Assembly: GCF_009295825.1 (NCBI RefSeq)
Contig: NZ_WHKF01000001.1
Span: 337,088 to 401,087, forward strand
Source of the DNA: Marinifilum sp. N1E240
Lineage (GTDB): Bacteria > Bacteroidota > Bacteroidia > Bacteroidales > Marinifilaceae
DNA length: 64,000 bases
Reading direction: 5' to 3'
Shown one piece after another: positions 1 through 9,447 of this stretch (position 1 is the first letter of the stretch; every line of letters starts with the position of its first letter). The notes beneath the pieces are model-generated. The model saw only the letters and a program-made list of their open reading frames with translations, was not told the origin of the DNA and searched no databases. The position numbers and the translations under genes are program-made.

Positions 1-175
1 ATCATTACTGTCAGAACCGATACCCCTCCAATTATCAGACAATACTAAAATGTAATAGTTGTATTTAAAAAGTTATATTTTATTGGCAGTATACCAATAT
101 GTAATTGGTATTTAAAGTGTTGTTTTTGGTGAAATGTCAATGCAACACTCATAAAAGTACAGCGAAAAAATTACT
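1..175. other. Non-coding region downstream of gpsA with two small inverted repeats
   Basis: No gene is visible here. Two perfect inverted repeats are present: an 8-bp stem (91-98 with 104-111, 5-nt loop) and a 7-bp stem (116-122 with 143-149, 20-nt loop). They lie just beyond the gpsA stop and may help end its transcript, but neither has a clear U-tract, so a terminator call is not secure. Confidence 0.4.
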
Positions 176-1171
176 CTAACGTAAATCTTCCGTTAATAAT
201 TTGATTTCGATAGCTGGCGAAATCTTTTCATATAAAATATTGTAAACAGCCATTGTAATTGGCATGTGAACATTGTATTCATCGTTAATTTCTTTGATAC
301 ATTTTACAGCATAGTATCCCTCGGCAATCATGTGCATCTCCAACTGAGCAGATTTTACGGTATATCCTTTTCCAATCATGGTTCCGAATGTACGGTTTCT
401 ACTAAACTGAGAATAGCAGGTAACAAGCAAGTCTCCTAAATAAGCCGAACTTTTAATGTCGCGAGTTATAGGATGAACGGTATCAACAAATCGTTTGATT
501 TCCTGAATAGCATTCGAGATCAGCACCGACTGAAAATTATCGCCGTAGCGTAAACCATGACAAATCCCAGCTGCAATAGCAACAACATTCTTAAGAACGG
601 CTGCATATTCGGTTCCATAAATGTCTTCGGTAACCGTAGTTTTAATGTATGGGCATTCTAAGTTAAGCGCTAAAGAACGAGCTTTCTTAGTATCCTGACA
701 TGAAATAGTAAGATAGGACAAGCGCTCCATTGCAACCTCTTCGGCATGGCAAGGTCCAGAAATAACACCTACATTATCAATAGGTACATTGTATTTTTCG
801 TTGAAGAATTCACCGATAATCTTGTTTTCATCAGGAACAATACCTTTAATAGCGGATACTATAAATTTATCCTCTAAGCTAACGGTAAGTTTCTGAAGTG
901 CATTTTTTAAGAATGCAGAAGGAATTGCAAAAATCAGAATATCTGAATTTTCAACCAACTCATCAAGATTGTTGTAGAAATTTATGTTGTCGATTTCGAA
1001 TTCAACACCAGTTAAATATCTAGGGTTGTGACTTAATTGCTTGAATTGTTTAATGGTATCTGGGTTACGCATGTACCAGTTAATTTCCTGTACATTCTCC
1101 ATTAGGATTTTTGCGATTGCTGTTGCCCAACTACCTCCTCCAATAATTGCAATTCTCGACGATTCGTTCAT
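176..1171 (-). CDS. gpsA: Glycerol-3-phosphate dehydrogenase [NAD(P)+]
   Basis: Cytoplasmic enzyme that reduces dihydroxyacetone phosphate to sn-glycerol-3-phosphate, the backbone for phospholipid synthesis. The 331-residue length is normal for the family. The N-terminal Rossmann fold carries the dinucleotide motif GGGSWATA at residues 11-18. SGPCHAEEV at 138-146 corresponds to the family's GPSFAxEV block, and the conserved lysine lies in VLKNVVAIAAG at about 194. It follows lysS on the same strand across a 128-bp spacer holding a strong hairpin, so the two may be only partly co-transcribed. Assignment is firm. Confidence 0.96.
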   Translation of the reverse strand: MNESSRIAIIGGGSWATAIAKILMENVQEINWYMRNPDTIKQFKQLSHNPRYLTGVEFEIDNINFYNNLDELVENSDILIFAIPSAFLKNALQKLTVSLEDKFIVSAIKGIVPDENKIIGEFFNEKYNVPIDNVGVISGPCHAEEVAMERLSYLTISCQDTKKARSLALNLECPYIKTTVTEDIYGTEYAAVLKNVVAIAAGICHGLRYGDNFQSVLISNAIQEIKRFVDTVHPITRDIKSSAYLGDLLVTCYSQFSRNRTFGTMIGKGYTVKSAQLEMHMIAEGYYAVKCIKEINDEYNVHMPITMAVYNILYEKISPAIEIKLLTEDLR

Positions 1172-1239
1172 AAATGTATTAATAAGTTCGGTGTGTAAAG
1201 ATTCTGTTTTAGTAAGGTACAGATCTCTAATTTACTAAA

Positions 1240-1274
1240 TATCGGAGGAAGGGAAAAATTCCCAACCTCCGATA
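1240..1274 (-). terminator. Strong hairpin between lysS and gpsA (terminator or attenuator)
   Basis: Perfect 9-bp outer stem (1240-1248 with 1266-1274), a symmetric AA/AA internal loop, then a 5-bp inner stem (1251-1255 with 1259-1263) closing on AAA. On the minus strand it is followed by a weak U-rich stretch, TTTAGTAAATTAG. It lies 25 bp after the lysS stop and about 70 bp before gpsA. A terminator or partial attenuator is the likely role; processing or stability are alternatives. Confidence 0.55.
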
Positions 1275-1299
1275 GTGATATTATAATATTAGAATGGGC

Positions 1300-3021
1300 T
1301 TACGCTAACCATTCTTTTACTTCGTCTTGGCTAGGATTCTTTAATCCCATCTTCAATTTTTTATTCCAACCGCAAATGTCTTGGTGCAGTTTTGTATGTT
1401 TCTCTTCCTTAAGAGCCTCAACAGTTTGGAAACCTGCTTTACGAATAATTGGCATCCATTCCTGAGCAATACCCAATTCAATAAATTTTTCGTCGCTATC
1501 AACAGCAGCTTTCTTCTCTGGTCTCATTTGAGGGAAGAACAAAACATCTTGAATAGAGTGAGAGTTGGTCATCAACATTGTTAAACGGTCGATACCAATA
1601 CCCATACCTGATGTAGGAGGCATACCATATTCTAATGCACGAACAAAGTCCATATCAATAAACATTGCTTCGTCGTCACCTTTTTCGCTCAATTTCATTT
1701 GTTCCTGGAATCTTTCCAACTGATCAATAGGGTCATTCAGCTCAGAGTAAGCATTACAAACTTCCTTACCGTTAACCATCAACTCAAAACGCTCAGTTAA
1801 CTCAGGATTTTCTCTGTGCTTTTTACAAAGAGGCGACATTTCAACAGGATAATCGGTAATGAAAGTAGGTTGGATATAGTTTCCTTCGCACTTCTCACCA
1901 AAAATCTCATCAATCAATTTACCTTTTCCGAAAGTTTCATCAACTTCAATGTTTAACTGCTTACAAACATCACGAAGTTGAGCTTCATCCATTCCGTTAA
2001 TATCAATTCCAGTGTGTTCTTTAATTGAATCAATCATAGAAATACGCTTGAAGGGACGCTTGAAATCGATTTCTTTATCACCAACCATCAGTTTGGTTTC
2101 TCCGTGAAGATCTAAGGCAACTTTTTCAATCATTTCCTCAGTAAAGTCCATCATCCAGTTGTAGTCTTTATAAGCTACATAGATTTCCATTACTGTAAAC
2201 TCAGGGTTGTGAGTTCTGTCCATTCCTTCGTTACGGAAGTCTTTTGCAAACTCATAAACACCATCAAAACCACCAACGATCAATCTTTTAAGGTACAATT
2301 CGTTCGCAATACGCATATACAATGGAATATCCAATGCATTGTGATGTGTTTCGAATGGACGAGCAGACGCTCCACCTGGGATTGCCTGTAAGATTGGAGT
2401 TTCAACCTCAAGATATCCCTTGCTGTTGAATAACTCGCGCATTGAGTTAATAATTTTAGTTCTCTTCAAGAAAACATCTTTTACATCCGGATTTACAACC
2501 AAATCAACGTAACGCTGACGGTAACGCAATTCAGGATCACTAAAAGAATCATATACCTTTCCATCTTTTTCTTTCACGATAGGAAGAGGACGAACTGATT
2601 TAGAAAGAACAGTCAATTCAGTAGTGTGAACAGAAGTTTCCCCTACTTTAGTAACAAACACGTATCCCTTAATTCCAATAAAATCACCAATATCCAAAAG
2701 TTTTTTGAATACAGTGTTGTAAAGAGTTTTATCCTCATCAGGGCAAATAGAATCTCTGGCAATATATACCTGAATTCTTCCTTTTGAATCCTGAAGTTCA
2801 ATAAAAGAAGCTTTACCCATGATTCTTCTGCTCATGATTCTACCTGCAATACAAACCTCTTGAAGGTTCTTCTTTTCAGGATCGAAGTCTTTCAGAATAT
2901 CTGCAGAATAATTATTTACATGATATTGTGCTGCAGGAAAAGGGTTGATGCCCAAATTCTGCATTTCCTTTAGGGAATTTCTTCTAATGATCTCTTGTTC
3001 ACTAAGTTCTAACGCATTCAT
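1300..3021 (-). CDS. lysS: Lysyl-tRNA synthetase (class II)
   Basis: Charges tRNA-Lys with lysine. The ATG at 3021 gives a 573-residue protein with an OB-fold anticodon-binding domain at about 55-145 and a class II catalytic core. Motif 2 is visible at about 260-280 ([14 protein letters not shown]) and motif 3 near 472 ([11 protein letters not shown]). About 68 residues follow the usual end of the enzyme, so it is longer than E. coli LysS (505 residues). An upstream in-frame extension exists but would run through the -7 promoter motif, so the ATG at 3021 is preferred. Firm assignment. Confidence 0.96.
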   Translation of the reverse strand: MNALELSEQEIIRRNSLKEMQNLGINPFPAAQYHVNNYSADILKDFDPEKKNLQEVCIAGRIMSRRIMGKASFIELQDSKGRIQVYIARDSICPDEDKTLYNTVFKKLLDIGDFIGIKGYVFVTKVGETSVHTTELTVLSKSVRPLPIVKEKDGKVYDSFSDPELRYRQRYVDLVVNPDVKDVFLKRTKIINSMRELFNSKGYLEVETPILQAIPGGASARPFETHHNALDIPLYMRIANELYLKRLIVGGFDGVYEFAKDFRNEGMDRTHNPEFTVMEIYVAYKDYNWMMDFTEEMIEKVALDLHGETKLMVGDKEIDFKRPFKRISMIDSIKEHTGIDINGMDEAQLRDVCKQLNIEVDETFGKGKLIDEIFGEKCEGNYIQPTFITDYPVEMSPLCKKHRENPELTERFELMVNGKEVCNAYSELNDPIDQLERFQEQMKLSEKGDDEAMFIDMDFVRALEYGMPPTSGMGIGIDRLTMLMTNSHSIQDVLFFPQMRPEKKAAVDSDEKFIELGIAQEWMPIIRKAGFQTVEALKEEKHTKLHQDICGWNKKLKMGLKNPSQDEVKEWLA

Positions 3022-3049
3022 CTTAATCTCAATAAAGTTTATTCGGGTG

Positions 3050-3057
3050 CAAAGATA
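3050..3057 (-). promoter_or_regulatory. -7 promoter motif for lysS
   Basis: TATCTTTG on the minus strand matches the Bacteroidota TAnnTTTG -7 consensus and lies 28 nt upstream of the lysS ATG. No good -33 TTTG is seen at the expected distance. Confidence 0.5.
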
Positions 3058-3332
3058 TAATAATCTGAGCAATATGTGAATTCAAGTGGAGATTTGAGTT
3101 TAAAATAGATTTTAAAATTTAATTATTCCTTTTGATTATCAGGATTTGCGGGGTTTAAAAACAAGAATTCATTAAAAATGATATAAGAGTTCGAAATCTC
3201 ATTGTTGTAAGATTTTAATTTCTTAATATTGCATGAAATTCAGAGAGTATTTAGATTGAATAAAAATAATGAGCGCTTTATCTACTGAATCAAAAACATG
3301 TAGAATCTCAGTAATTTTTTAATCCTTTCGAA

Positions 3333-3340
3333 TACCTTTG
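3333..3340 (+). promoter_or_regulatory. -7 promoter motif for lipA-lipB-recJ
   Basis: TACCTTTG matches TAnnTTTG, about 100 nt upstream of the lipA ATG. No convincing -33 element is visible. Confidence 0.45.
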
Positions 3341-3442
3341 CATGAATTAGATTTTTTATTACAAACTTGTTTTGTTGAGACAATTTAAAGCTTGATAATC
3401 AATAATTGAAAATGATTATTGGCTGTAATAGGGAGAGCTGAA

Positions 3443-4321
3443 ATGAAAATTAAAAGAAAGCCAGATTGGCTAAAGATACAGTTGCCAAAAGGTGACGATT
3501 ATGCATACGTAAATGGTATTGTACAGGAACATGGCTTACATACCATTTGTTCTAGTGGAAAATGCCCGAATGTAGGAGAGTGTTGGGGAAATGGAACAGC
3601 AACTTTTATGATTTTGGGTAATATTTGTACAAGAGCTTGTAAGTTCTGTAATGTGCCAACAGGTAAACCACTTCCTGCTGATACAAAGGAACCCATTCGT
3701 TTGGCTCGTTCCATCAAACTGATGAAATTAAAGCATGCGGTTATTACTTCCGTAGATCGTGATGATTTGGAAGATGGTGGATCAGGAATTTGGGCTGATA
3801 CCATTAAAGAAATCAAAAAAACGTCTCCGGAAACAACTTTGGAGGTTTTAATTCCTGATTTTAATGGAAAAGAAGAGGATATTCAGCGAGTAATTAACGA
3901 GAATCCAGAGGTGATTTCTCACAATTTGGAAACCGTTCGTCGTTTGACACGTGAAGTTCGTAGCAAGGCTAAATACGATCTTAGTTTGAAGGTTTTAAAA
4001 CAAATTTCAGATGCGGATATTGTTGCTAAGTCTGGTATAATGCTTGGTTTAGGTGAAACTGAAGAAGAGATATACCAAGTAATGGATGATTTGTTGACAG
4101 TGGGAGTTAAGGTAATGACTATTGGTCAGTATTTGCAGCCAACACGAAATCATCTTCAGGTACAAGAGTATGTTACACCTGAAACATTTAAAAAATATGA
4201 GCAAGTTGGACTTGAAAAAGGATTTACTTTTGTAGAGAGTACACCGCTTGTTCGTTCATCATATCACGCAGAACGTCATGTGAATGCGTTAAACTTAAAG
4301 CAGGTTTTAAAAAATGATTAA
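3443..4321 (+). CDS. lipA: Lipoyl synthase
   Basis: Radical SAM enzyme that inserts two sulfurs into protein-bound octanoyl groups to make lipoyl cofactors for 2-oxoacid dehydrogenases and the glycine cleavage system. All ligands are visible in the 292-residue product: auxiliary-cluster cysteines 36, 41 and 47 (CX4CX5C), radical SAM cysteines 62, 66 and 69 (CX3CX2C), and the C-terminal RSSY motif at about 271-274. The ATG at 3443 is chosen over a TTG 24 nt upstream because GGGAGAG lies 6 nt before it, which is rare in this window. It overlaps lipB by 8 bp, indicating coupled translation. Confidence 0.97.
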   Translation: MKIKRKPDWLKIQLPKGDDYAYVNGIVQEHGLHTICSSGKCPNVGECWGNGTATFMILGNICTRACKFCNVPTGKPLPADTKEPIRLARSIKLMKLKHAVITSVDRDDLEDGGSGIWADTIKEIKKTSPETTLEVLIPDFNGKEEDIQRVINENPEVISHNLETVRRLTREVRSKAKYDLSLKVLKQISDADIVAKSGIMLGLGETEEEIYQVMDDLLTVGVKVMTIGQYLQPTRNHLQVQEYVTPETFKKYEQVGLEKGFTFVESTPLVRSSYHAERHVNALNLKQVLKND

Positions 4322-5018
4322 GACAATTTTTAGAGACTTGAACTCGATAGACTATAAGGAAGCCTGGGATTATCAGGAGAACTTATTTCAGGAAGTATTG
4401 CAATCTCGTCAGGCAAATGCTGATCTTCCTCAAGACCAAAAAAATCTTTCCAACAACTATTTGCTTTTTTGTGAGCATCCGCATGTTTACACTTTAGGTA
4501 AGAGTGGTAAAGAGCAGAATATGCTTTTGAATATGTTGCAGTTGCAAGCGAAAGAAGCAAGTTTTCATAAAATCAATCGTGGTGGCGATATTACTTATCA
4601 TGGTCCCGGACAAATTGTGGGTTATCCAATCTTAAATTTAGAAACCTACGATATGGGAATTAAGTTGTATATCGAAAATCTTGAGCAAGCAGTAATTAAT
4701 TGTATTGCTGATTACGGTATCACAGGAACCCGATTGGATGGTGCAACTGGGGTTTGGCTAGACGTTGGAACTCCACGTGTACGGAAGATTTGTGCCATTG
4801 GAGTTAGAGTTAGTCGTTGGGTTAGTATGCATGGTTTTGCTTTTAATGTAAATACCGATCTTAAATATTTTGATTACATAAATCCATGTGGTTTTGTCGA
4901 TAAAGGAGTTACATCTTTGAAAAAAGAATTAGGCAAAGAGCTTGATATTGAAGAGGTAAAACATAATCTTAAAAATCATATCGCAAAACTGTTTGATATG
5001 AAGCTGGAAATTGACTAA
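4314..5018 (+). CDS. lipB: Octanoyl-[acyl carrier protein]:protein octanoyltransferase
   Basis: Transfers octanoate from acyl carrier protein to lipoyl domains, the step before LipA. The 234-residue protein has the family signature RGGDITYHGPGQ at 89-100, the conserved lysine in KICAIGV (about 158) and the cysteine of the PCGF motif (about 192). It overlaps the end of lipA by 8 bp, so the two lipoate-synthesis steps are translationally linked. Firm assignment. Confidence 0.96.
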   Translation: MIKTIFRDLNSIDYKEAWDYQENLFQEVLQSRQANADLPQDQKNLSNNYLLFCEHPHVYTLGKSGKEQNMLLNMLQLQAKEASFHKINRGGDITYHGPGQIVGYPILNLETYDMGIKLYIENLEQAVINCIADYGITGTRLDGATGVWLDVGTPRVRKICAIGVRVSRWVSMHGFAFNVNTDLKYFDYINPCGFVDKGVTSLKKELGKELDIEEVKHNLKNHIAKLFDMKLEID

Positions 5019-5041
5019 TTTGGCTAGCTAAATTCTTGTTT

Positions 5042-6751
5042 ATGGAAAAAAGATGGGTAATTAACGAACCAGGCGATGACGAAACGGTCGAGGCACTAAT
5101 GAAATCATTGGGCGTTGATCGAGTGATAGCCAATCTGTTAGTTCAGAGAGGAGTCACAAGTTTTGAAAGTGCCAAGGCGTTTTTTCGTCCCAGCTTAGAT
5201 GATCTGCATGATCCTTTCCTAATGAAAGATATGACTGAGGCAATTGATCGATTGACCACAGCCATGGAGAAACAAGAACGAGTATTGGTTTATGGTGATT
5301 ATGATGTGGATGGAACCACGTCGGTTGCATTAGTTTATACTTATCTGAAATCACATTTCGATTTTATCGATTATTATATTCCTGATAGATATTCCGAAGG
5401 ATATGGAGTATCTATAAAGGGAATTGATTATGCAGCTGAGAATAATTTCAGTTTGGTAATTGCTCTTGATTGTGGAATCAAGGCAATCGAGAAAATTGCT
5501 TATGCAAAAGAAAAGGGTGTTGATTTTATTATTTGCGATCACCATACTCCGGATGATGAATTGCCACTAGCAGCTGCTGTTCTTGATCCTAAAAGAAAGG
5601 ATTGTGATTACCCTTGTGATGTATTATCAGGTTGCGGAGTTGGCTTTAAGTTGATGCAAGGATTAGCCCAAAGAAAGAATTGGGATTTTGAAACACTAAC
5701 TCCTCTATTGGATTTATTAGCTGTTAGTATTGCTTCGGATATAGTTCCAATTACAGGAGAAAATAGAGTATTGACATTTTTCGGTTTAAAGCAACTGAAT
5801 GAAAGTCCGAGATTAGGTTTAAAAACCATATTGAATTTGGCTGGGGTTACAAAGCATCTAAGCGTTAATGATATTGTTTTTAAAATTGGTCCAAGAATTA
5901 ATGCAGCAGGAAGAATTCAATCAGGAAACAGAGCTGTACAGCTTCTAATTGCTGAAAAGGAAGAAGCTGCTACACTTATAGGTGATACGATTAATGGTCT
6001 AAATGAAGATCGTAAAGAATTGGATCACACTATAACTGATGATGCCTTAGATCGAGTAGCAAAAAGTAAGGCATTACTTGCTAAAAAAAGTACGGTATTA
6101 TTCGATAGAAATTGGCACAAAGGCGTAATTGGTATTGTGGCTTCAAGAATGATTGAATCTTATTACAAACCAACTGTTATTCTTACAGAATCGAATGGCT
6201 TTGCTACAGGAAGCGCTCGATCGGTAGATGGATTTGATTTGTACAATGCCATATCTGCATGTAGCGATTTACTGGAAAATTTTGGTGGGCATAAGTATGC
6301 CGCAGGATTAACCATGAAAATTGAAAATGTATCTGCATTCCAACAACGTTTCGAAGAATATGTTTGTGATAACATCACAGATGATATGTTGGTTCCACAA
6401 GTTAAGGTAGATGCAAATATTAGTTTATCGGATATTACGCCTAAATTTTACAGGGTATTAAAGCAGTTCGAGCCTTTCGGACCAAAAAATATGACGCCTG
6501 TTTTCATTAGTGAGAAGGTTGTTGATTACGGATATAGTCGACCAGTTGGTCGTAATAAAGAACATCTAAAACTTTCTGTTGTCGATGACATTCGAGAAGG
6601 AGATGTTAAAGGAGGAATTGCTTTTTCCATGGGTAAACTATATCCGAAAATTGCTAGTGGAGCACAATTTGATGTATGTTACTCAGTTCAGGAAAATGAA
6701 TACATGGGTAAGATAGAAACTCAACTAATGGTTAGAGATATTAAATTTTAG
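5042..6751 (+). CDS. recJ: Single-stranded-DNA-specific exonuclease RecJ
   Basis: 5'-3' single-strand exonuclease of recombination and mismatch repair, DHH superfamily. The 569-residue protein has motif I DYDVDGTTS at 86-94, the DHH triad at 166-168, and the DHHA1 motif GGHKYAAGL later in the chain, followed by an OB-like C-terminal domain. The ATG at 5042 is used rather than a TTG two codons upstream. It begins 23 bp after lipB and is probably in the same transcript, though its function is unrelated to lipoate synthesis. Confidence 0.95.
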   Translation: MEKRWVINEPGDDETVEALMKSLGVDRVIANLLVQRGVTSFESAKAFFRPSLDDLHDPFLMKDMTEAIDRLTTAMEKQERVLVYGDYDVDGTTSVALVYTYLKSHFDFIDYYIPDRYSEGYGVSIKGIDYAAENNFSLVIALDCGIKAIEKIAYAKEKGVDFIICDHHTPDDELPLAAAVLDPKRKDCDYPCDVLSGCGVGFKLMQGLAQRKNWDFETLTPLLDLLAVSIASDIVPITGENRVLTFFGLKQLNESPRLGLKTILNLAGVTKHLSVNDIVFKIGPRINAAGRIQSGNRAVQLLIAEKEEAATLIGDTINGLNEDRKELDHTITDDALDRVAKSKALLAKKSTVLFDRNWHKGVIGIVASRMIESYYKPTVILTESNGFATGSARSVDGFDLYNAISACSDLLENFGGHKYAAGLTMKIENVSAFQQRFEEYVCDNITDDMLVPQVKVDANISLSDITPKFYRVLKQFEPFGPKNMTPVFISEKVVDYGYSRPVGRNKEHLKLSVVDDIREGDVKGGIAFSMGKLYPKIASGAQFDVCYSVQENEYMGKIETQLMVRDIKF

Positions 6752-6903
6752 AACTAAAATAGCTCTCATTCTGCACTATTTTGAATTGATCCTTTTCTTT
6801 ATAAGCTAAATATTTATTTGTAGCTGTTTACTTCTATTAAAGATATACTTAATAGAATAGTTGATTATGCACTCCTTTGCGTTGATTTATTGAGATTTTC
6901 AGA

Positions 6904-6934
6904 TTTGCCAGTTCCAACTTCCTTATTATCTTTG
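6904..6934 (+). promoter_or_regulatory. Consensus Bacteroidota promoter for the uracil permease
   Basis: TTTG (6904-6907), a 19-nt spacer, then TATCTTTG (6927-6934). This is an exact match to the -33/-7 consensus TTTG-N19-TAnnTTTG. The -7 ends 30 nt before the permease ATG. It is the best promoter match found in the window. Confidence 0.75.
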
Positions 6935-6964
6935 CGCCAATTTGTGAATTTTTAAATCCATTTT

Positions 6965-8197
6965 ATGATCCTATTTCAAAATCCTAAAGAGCAGGGTATT
7001 CAAAATCCCGCCAAAAGAATTATTCTGGGAGTACAGTTTTTATTTGTCGCATTTGGCGCAACTGTCTTAGTCCCCCTATTAGTTGGCATTGACCCAGCGG
7101 TCGCATTATTTACAGCAGGAATCGGAACCTTGATTTTTCATTTAATCACAAAAGGTATGGTTCCTGTTTTTTTAGGCAGTAGTTTTGCTTTTATAGCTCC
7201 GATAGTTGCGGCAACACAATTGTATGGTTTACCTGGAACTCTCTCTGGTTTGATTGCAGTTGGTTTGGTTTACGGAATTTTTTCCGGAGTAATTAAACTT
7301 TGGGGATTGAGAGTAATAGAGAAAATTTTCCCATCAATTGTTGTTGGTCCGGTTATCATGTTAATTGGTTTGTCATTAGCGCCAGTAGCGGTTAATATGG
7401 CAAAAACCAATTGGATAATTTCATCAGTTGCATTATTGACTGCAGTATTAATTGTAGTATACACTAAAGGTATTTTGAAACTAATCCCAATTTTTTCTGC
7501 TATTGTTATTGGTTATACAGTTTCGATATTTTTAGGTCAGGTTGATTTTACACCAATTAAAGAGGCTGCCTGGTTTGCTTTACCAGAATTTGTTCGTCCA
7601 GAATTAAATTGGAGTGCAGTTCTTTATATGATTCCTGTTGCTTTTGCTCCAATTATTGAGCATGTGGGAGATATGTATGCTATTGGAGGTGTCGCAAACA
7701 AAGAGTTTGTTAAAAAACCAGGCTTGAACAGAACTTTATTGGGAGATGGTGTGGCTACTGCTTTTGCAGGTTTTTTTGGTGGACCTCCAAATACAACTTA
7801 TTCAGAAGTTACAGGTGCAATTGCTTTAACTAAGGTTGTTGATCCCCGAGTATTAAGAATTGCTGCAATTACAGCACTTGTATTTTCGATGATTGGAAAA
7901 GTTAGTGCATTCTTAAAAACAATTCCTCAAGCAGTTTTAGGTGGAATCATGTTACTACTTTTTGGTATGATTGCAGGAATTGGAATTAAAACATTAATCG
8001 ATGCAAAAACGGATTTTTCAAAAACAAGAAATCAAGTAATTGTTTCTATTGTTTTAACTGTAGGTATAGGTGGTGCTCAAATAACATACGGAAACTTCTC
8101 TCTTGCAGGTATTGGTCTAGCATCAGTTGTAGGAGTTATTTTAAATCTTATTTTACCGGATAAGTCAACACCTATTAAAGGAAGTAAAGTAGAATAA
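6965..8197 (+). CDS. uraA: Uracil/xanthine permease (NCS2 family, UraA-like)
   Basis: Inner-membrane proton-coupled nucleobase transporter. The 410-residue protein is almost wholly hydrophobic, with about 14 membrane segments, as in UraA (429 residues). The N-terminal block ILGVQFLFVAFGATVLVPLL, the FLGSSFAFIAP motif of the half-helix substrate site, and the conserved glutamates in PIIEHVGD and TTYSEVTGA are visible. Uracil is the likeliest substrate; xanthine or another pyrimidine cannot be excluded. It is a single-gene unit with its own promoter and terminator. Confidence 0.88.
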   Translation: MILFQNPKEQGIQNPAKRIILGVQFLFVAFGATVLVPLLVGIDPAVALFTAGIGTLIFHLITKGMVPVFLGSSFAFIAPIVAATQLYGLPGTLSGLIAVGLVYGIFSGVIKLWGLRVIEKIFPSIVVGPVIMLIGLSLAPVAVNMAKTNWIISSVALLTAVLIVVYTKGILKLIPIFSAIVIGYTVSIFLGQVDFTPIKEAAWFALPEFVRPELNWSAVLYMIPVAFAPIIEHVGDMYAIGGVANKEFVKKPGLNRTLLGDGVATAFAGFFGGPPNTTYSEVTGAIALTKVVDPRVLRIAAITALVFSMIGKVSAFLKTIPQAVLGGIMLLLFGMIAGIGIKTLIDAKTDFSKTRNQVIVSIVLTVGIGGAQITYGNFSLAGIGLASVVGVILNLILPDKSTPIKGSKVE

Positions 8198-8289
8198 TTA
8201 ATTTAAATTAATTATTTTGTTCAAAAATGATTAAATTTGATTCTGTTAATCTAGATTTCGATTTAGGTTTAACATCCCTTTTATATATA

Positions 8290-8312
8290 AAGCCCCTTTT
8301 AGGGGCTTTTTT
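8290..8312 (+). terminator. Rho-independent terminator after uraA
   Basis: 8-bp stem AAGCCCCT/AGGGGCTT with a 3-nt loop followed by a T-run. It lies 93 bp after the permease stop and 30 bp before the convergent lipoprotein gene, which it may also serve weakly. Confidence 0.85.
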
Positions 8313-8342
8313 AATTTTTATTGGTGCTAAAGTAGAGATTAT

Positions 8343-9191
8343 TTACTTATCGTATCTAAATTCATAACGTCCAAATTCAAAATTAGACTGCTCACCATTT
8401 CTAGTAAAAAAACCTTTATTGTCACATTTTCCTTCACCAAAATTGTAAATACTTTTTTCCTTTTCTACCACAAAAGAAATTTCTCCCTCACTTATAAATT
8501 CACAAGAATGAGTAACAACTAGAGGGCTGGTAATTTCAGCAGTGTAATTTCTTTCTTCAGAATTGATTCCAGATAAAAAGCCGTTTACAAGAAATATATC
8601 ATCCCAAAGGTATTCCTGAGTTTCGAATCCTCGAATCCATTCTTTTGTTTTGTTTCCGTTTACAGTGTATGTTTTACCTGATTTAGATACAAATTTGATA
8701 TTGTCATAGGTAATATCAAAACAAAGACAGTTGTTACTATTAAAACCAATTGTTTGAATTTCTATCTGTCCGGTAATATTAAGATCATTAATATAGAATT
8801 CATCGAAATAGATTAATTGTATGCTTTGTGCTGTTGTAATATCACCAGATATTTCACTGTAAATTTTACCTCTTTTCAAATGCCCCAGATAATCAATTTG
8901 GTTACTTGTACCATAGTCGATCAGCATATTTTTGCTATCATCTTGTGAGCCGTTTTGGCTTACTTTTATTGTAGGTATTGAATCTTTTTCTAAATTCTCA
9001 TTTGAAACAGGGTTTAGCAGACTAAATTCCACTTCATTTGTGATGCTCTCCAAAATGCAGTTAATCATTGCATTTTCTTCAATATTAACTGAGTTGGTAA
9101 TTTTTACATCAAGTTCATGCTCTGATGAATCACATGATGAATAAAGTAATATAACTGCTACTATGTAGCATAATCCCTTTCCTGCTCTCAT
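8343..9191 (-). CDS. Hypothetical lipoprotein
   Basis: 282-residue protein that I do not recognise. The N-terminus has a short basic start, a hydrophobic stretch and the lipobox LLYSSC with cysteine at 20, so it should be lipid-anchored. The mature part is rich in Asn, Ile, Ser and Glu, suggesting a beta-sandwich type secreted protein with no enzymatic motif. It stands alone between two permease genes, facing the uracil permease. A near-match to the -7 consensus (TACTTTCG) lies about 30 bp upstream. No function can be assigned. Confidence 0.7.
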   Translation of the reverse strand: MRAGKGLCYIVAVILLYSSCDSSEHELDVKITNSVNIEENAMINCILESITNEVEFSLLNPVSNENLEKDSIPTIKVSQNGSQDDSKNMLIDYGTSNQIDYLGHLKRGKIYSEISGDITTAQSIQLIYFDEFYINDLNITGQIEIQTIGFNSNNCLCFDITYDNIKFVSKSGKTYTVNGNKTKEWIRGFETQEYLWDDIFLVNGFLSGINSEERNYTAEITSPLVVTHSCEFISEGEISFVVEKEKSIYNFGEGKCDNKGFFTRNGEQSNFEFGRYEFRYDK

Positions 9192-9346
9192 ATCTCTCTA
9201 ATTATCGGATACAACTTGTTCACTTCTACGAAAGTATATGAAGAAAAGTTTGGATGAATAAACTTATAATCAGCATGAATAAGGATTAATTGATGATAAG
9301 AATTTCACAATTGTTTTTGATTTAAAATCATTCAAAAATAAAAAAA

Positions 9347-9368
9347 CCTTTCCACATTTGTGGAAAGG
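9347..9368 (-). terminator. Terminator after the purine-type permease
   Basis: 10-bp perfect stem (9347-9356 with 9359-9368) followed on the minus strand by a six-U run (9346-9341). It lies 80 bp past the permease stop. Confidence 0.85.
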
Positions 9369-9447
9369 GGCGTTGAATATGGAAAATTCTATTCGAAAAT
9401 CATCACTTAAACGAAATAGAATTTAATAATAAACAAAGTTGTAATAA

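Larger units (their letters stand above)
3022..3442. other. Divergent intergenic region between lysS and lipA
   Basis: About 420 bp without a gene. It contains a -7 motif for lysS on the minus strand (3050-3057) and one for lipA on the plus strand (3333-3340). Nothing else recognisable is seen between about 3060 and 3330, which is simply AT-rich. Confidence 0.5.
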
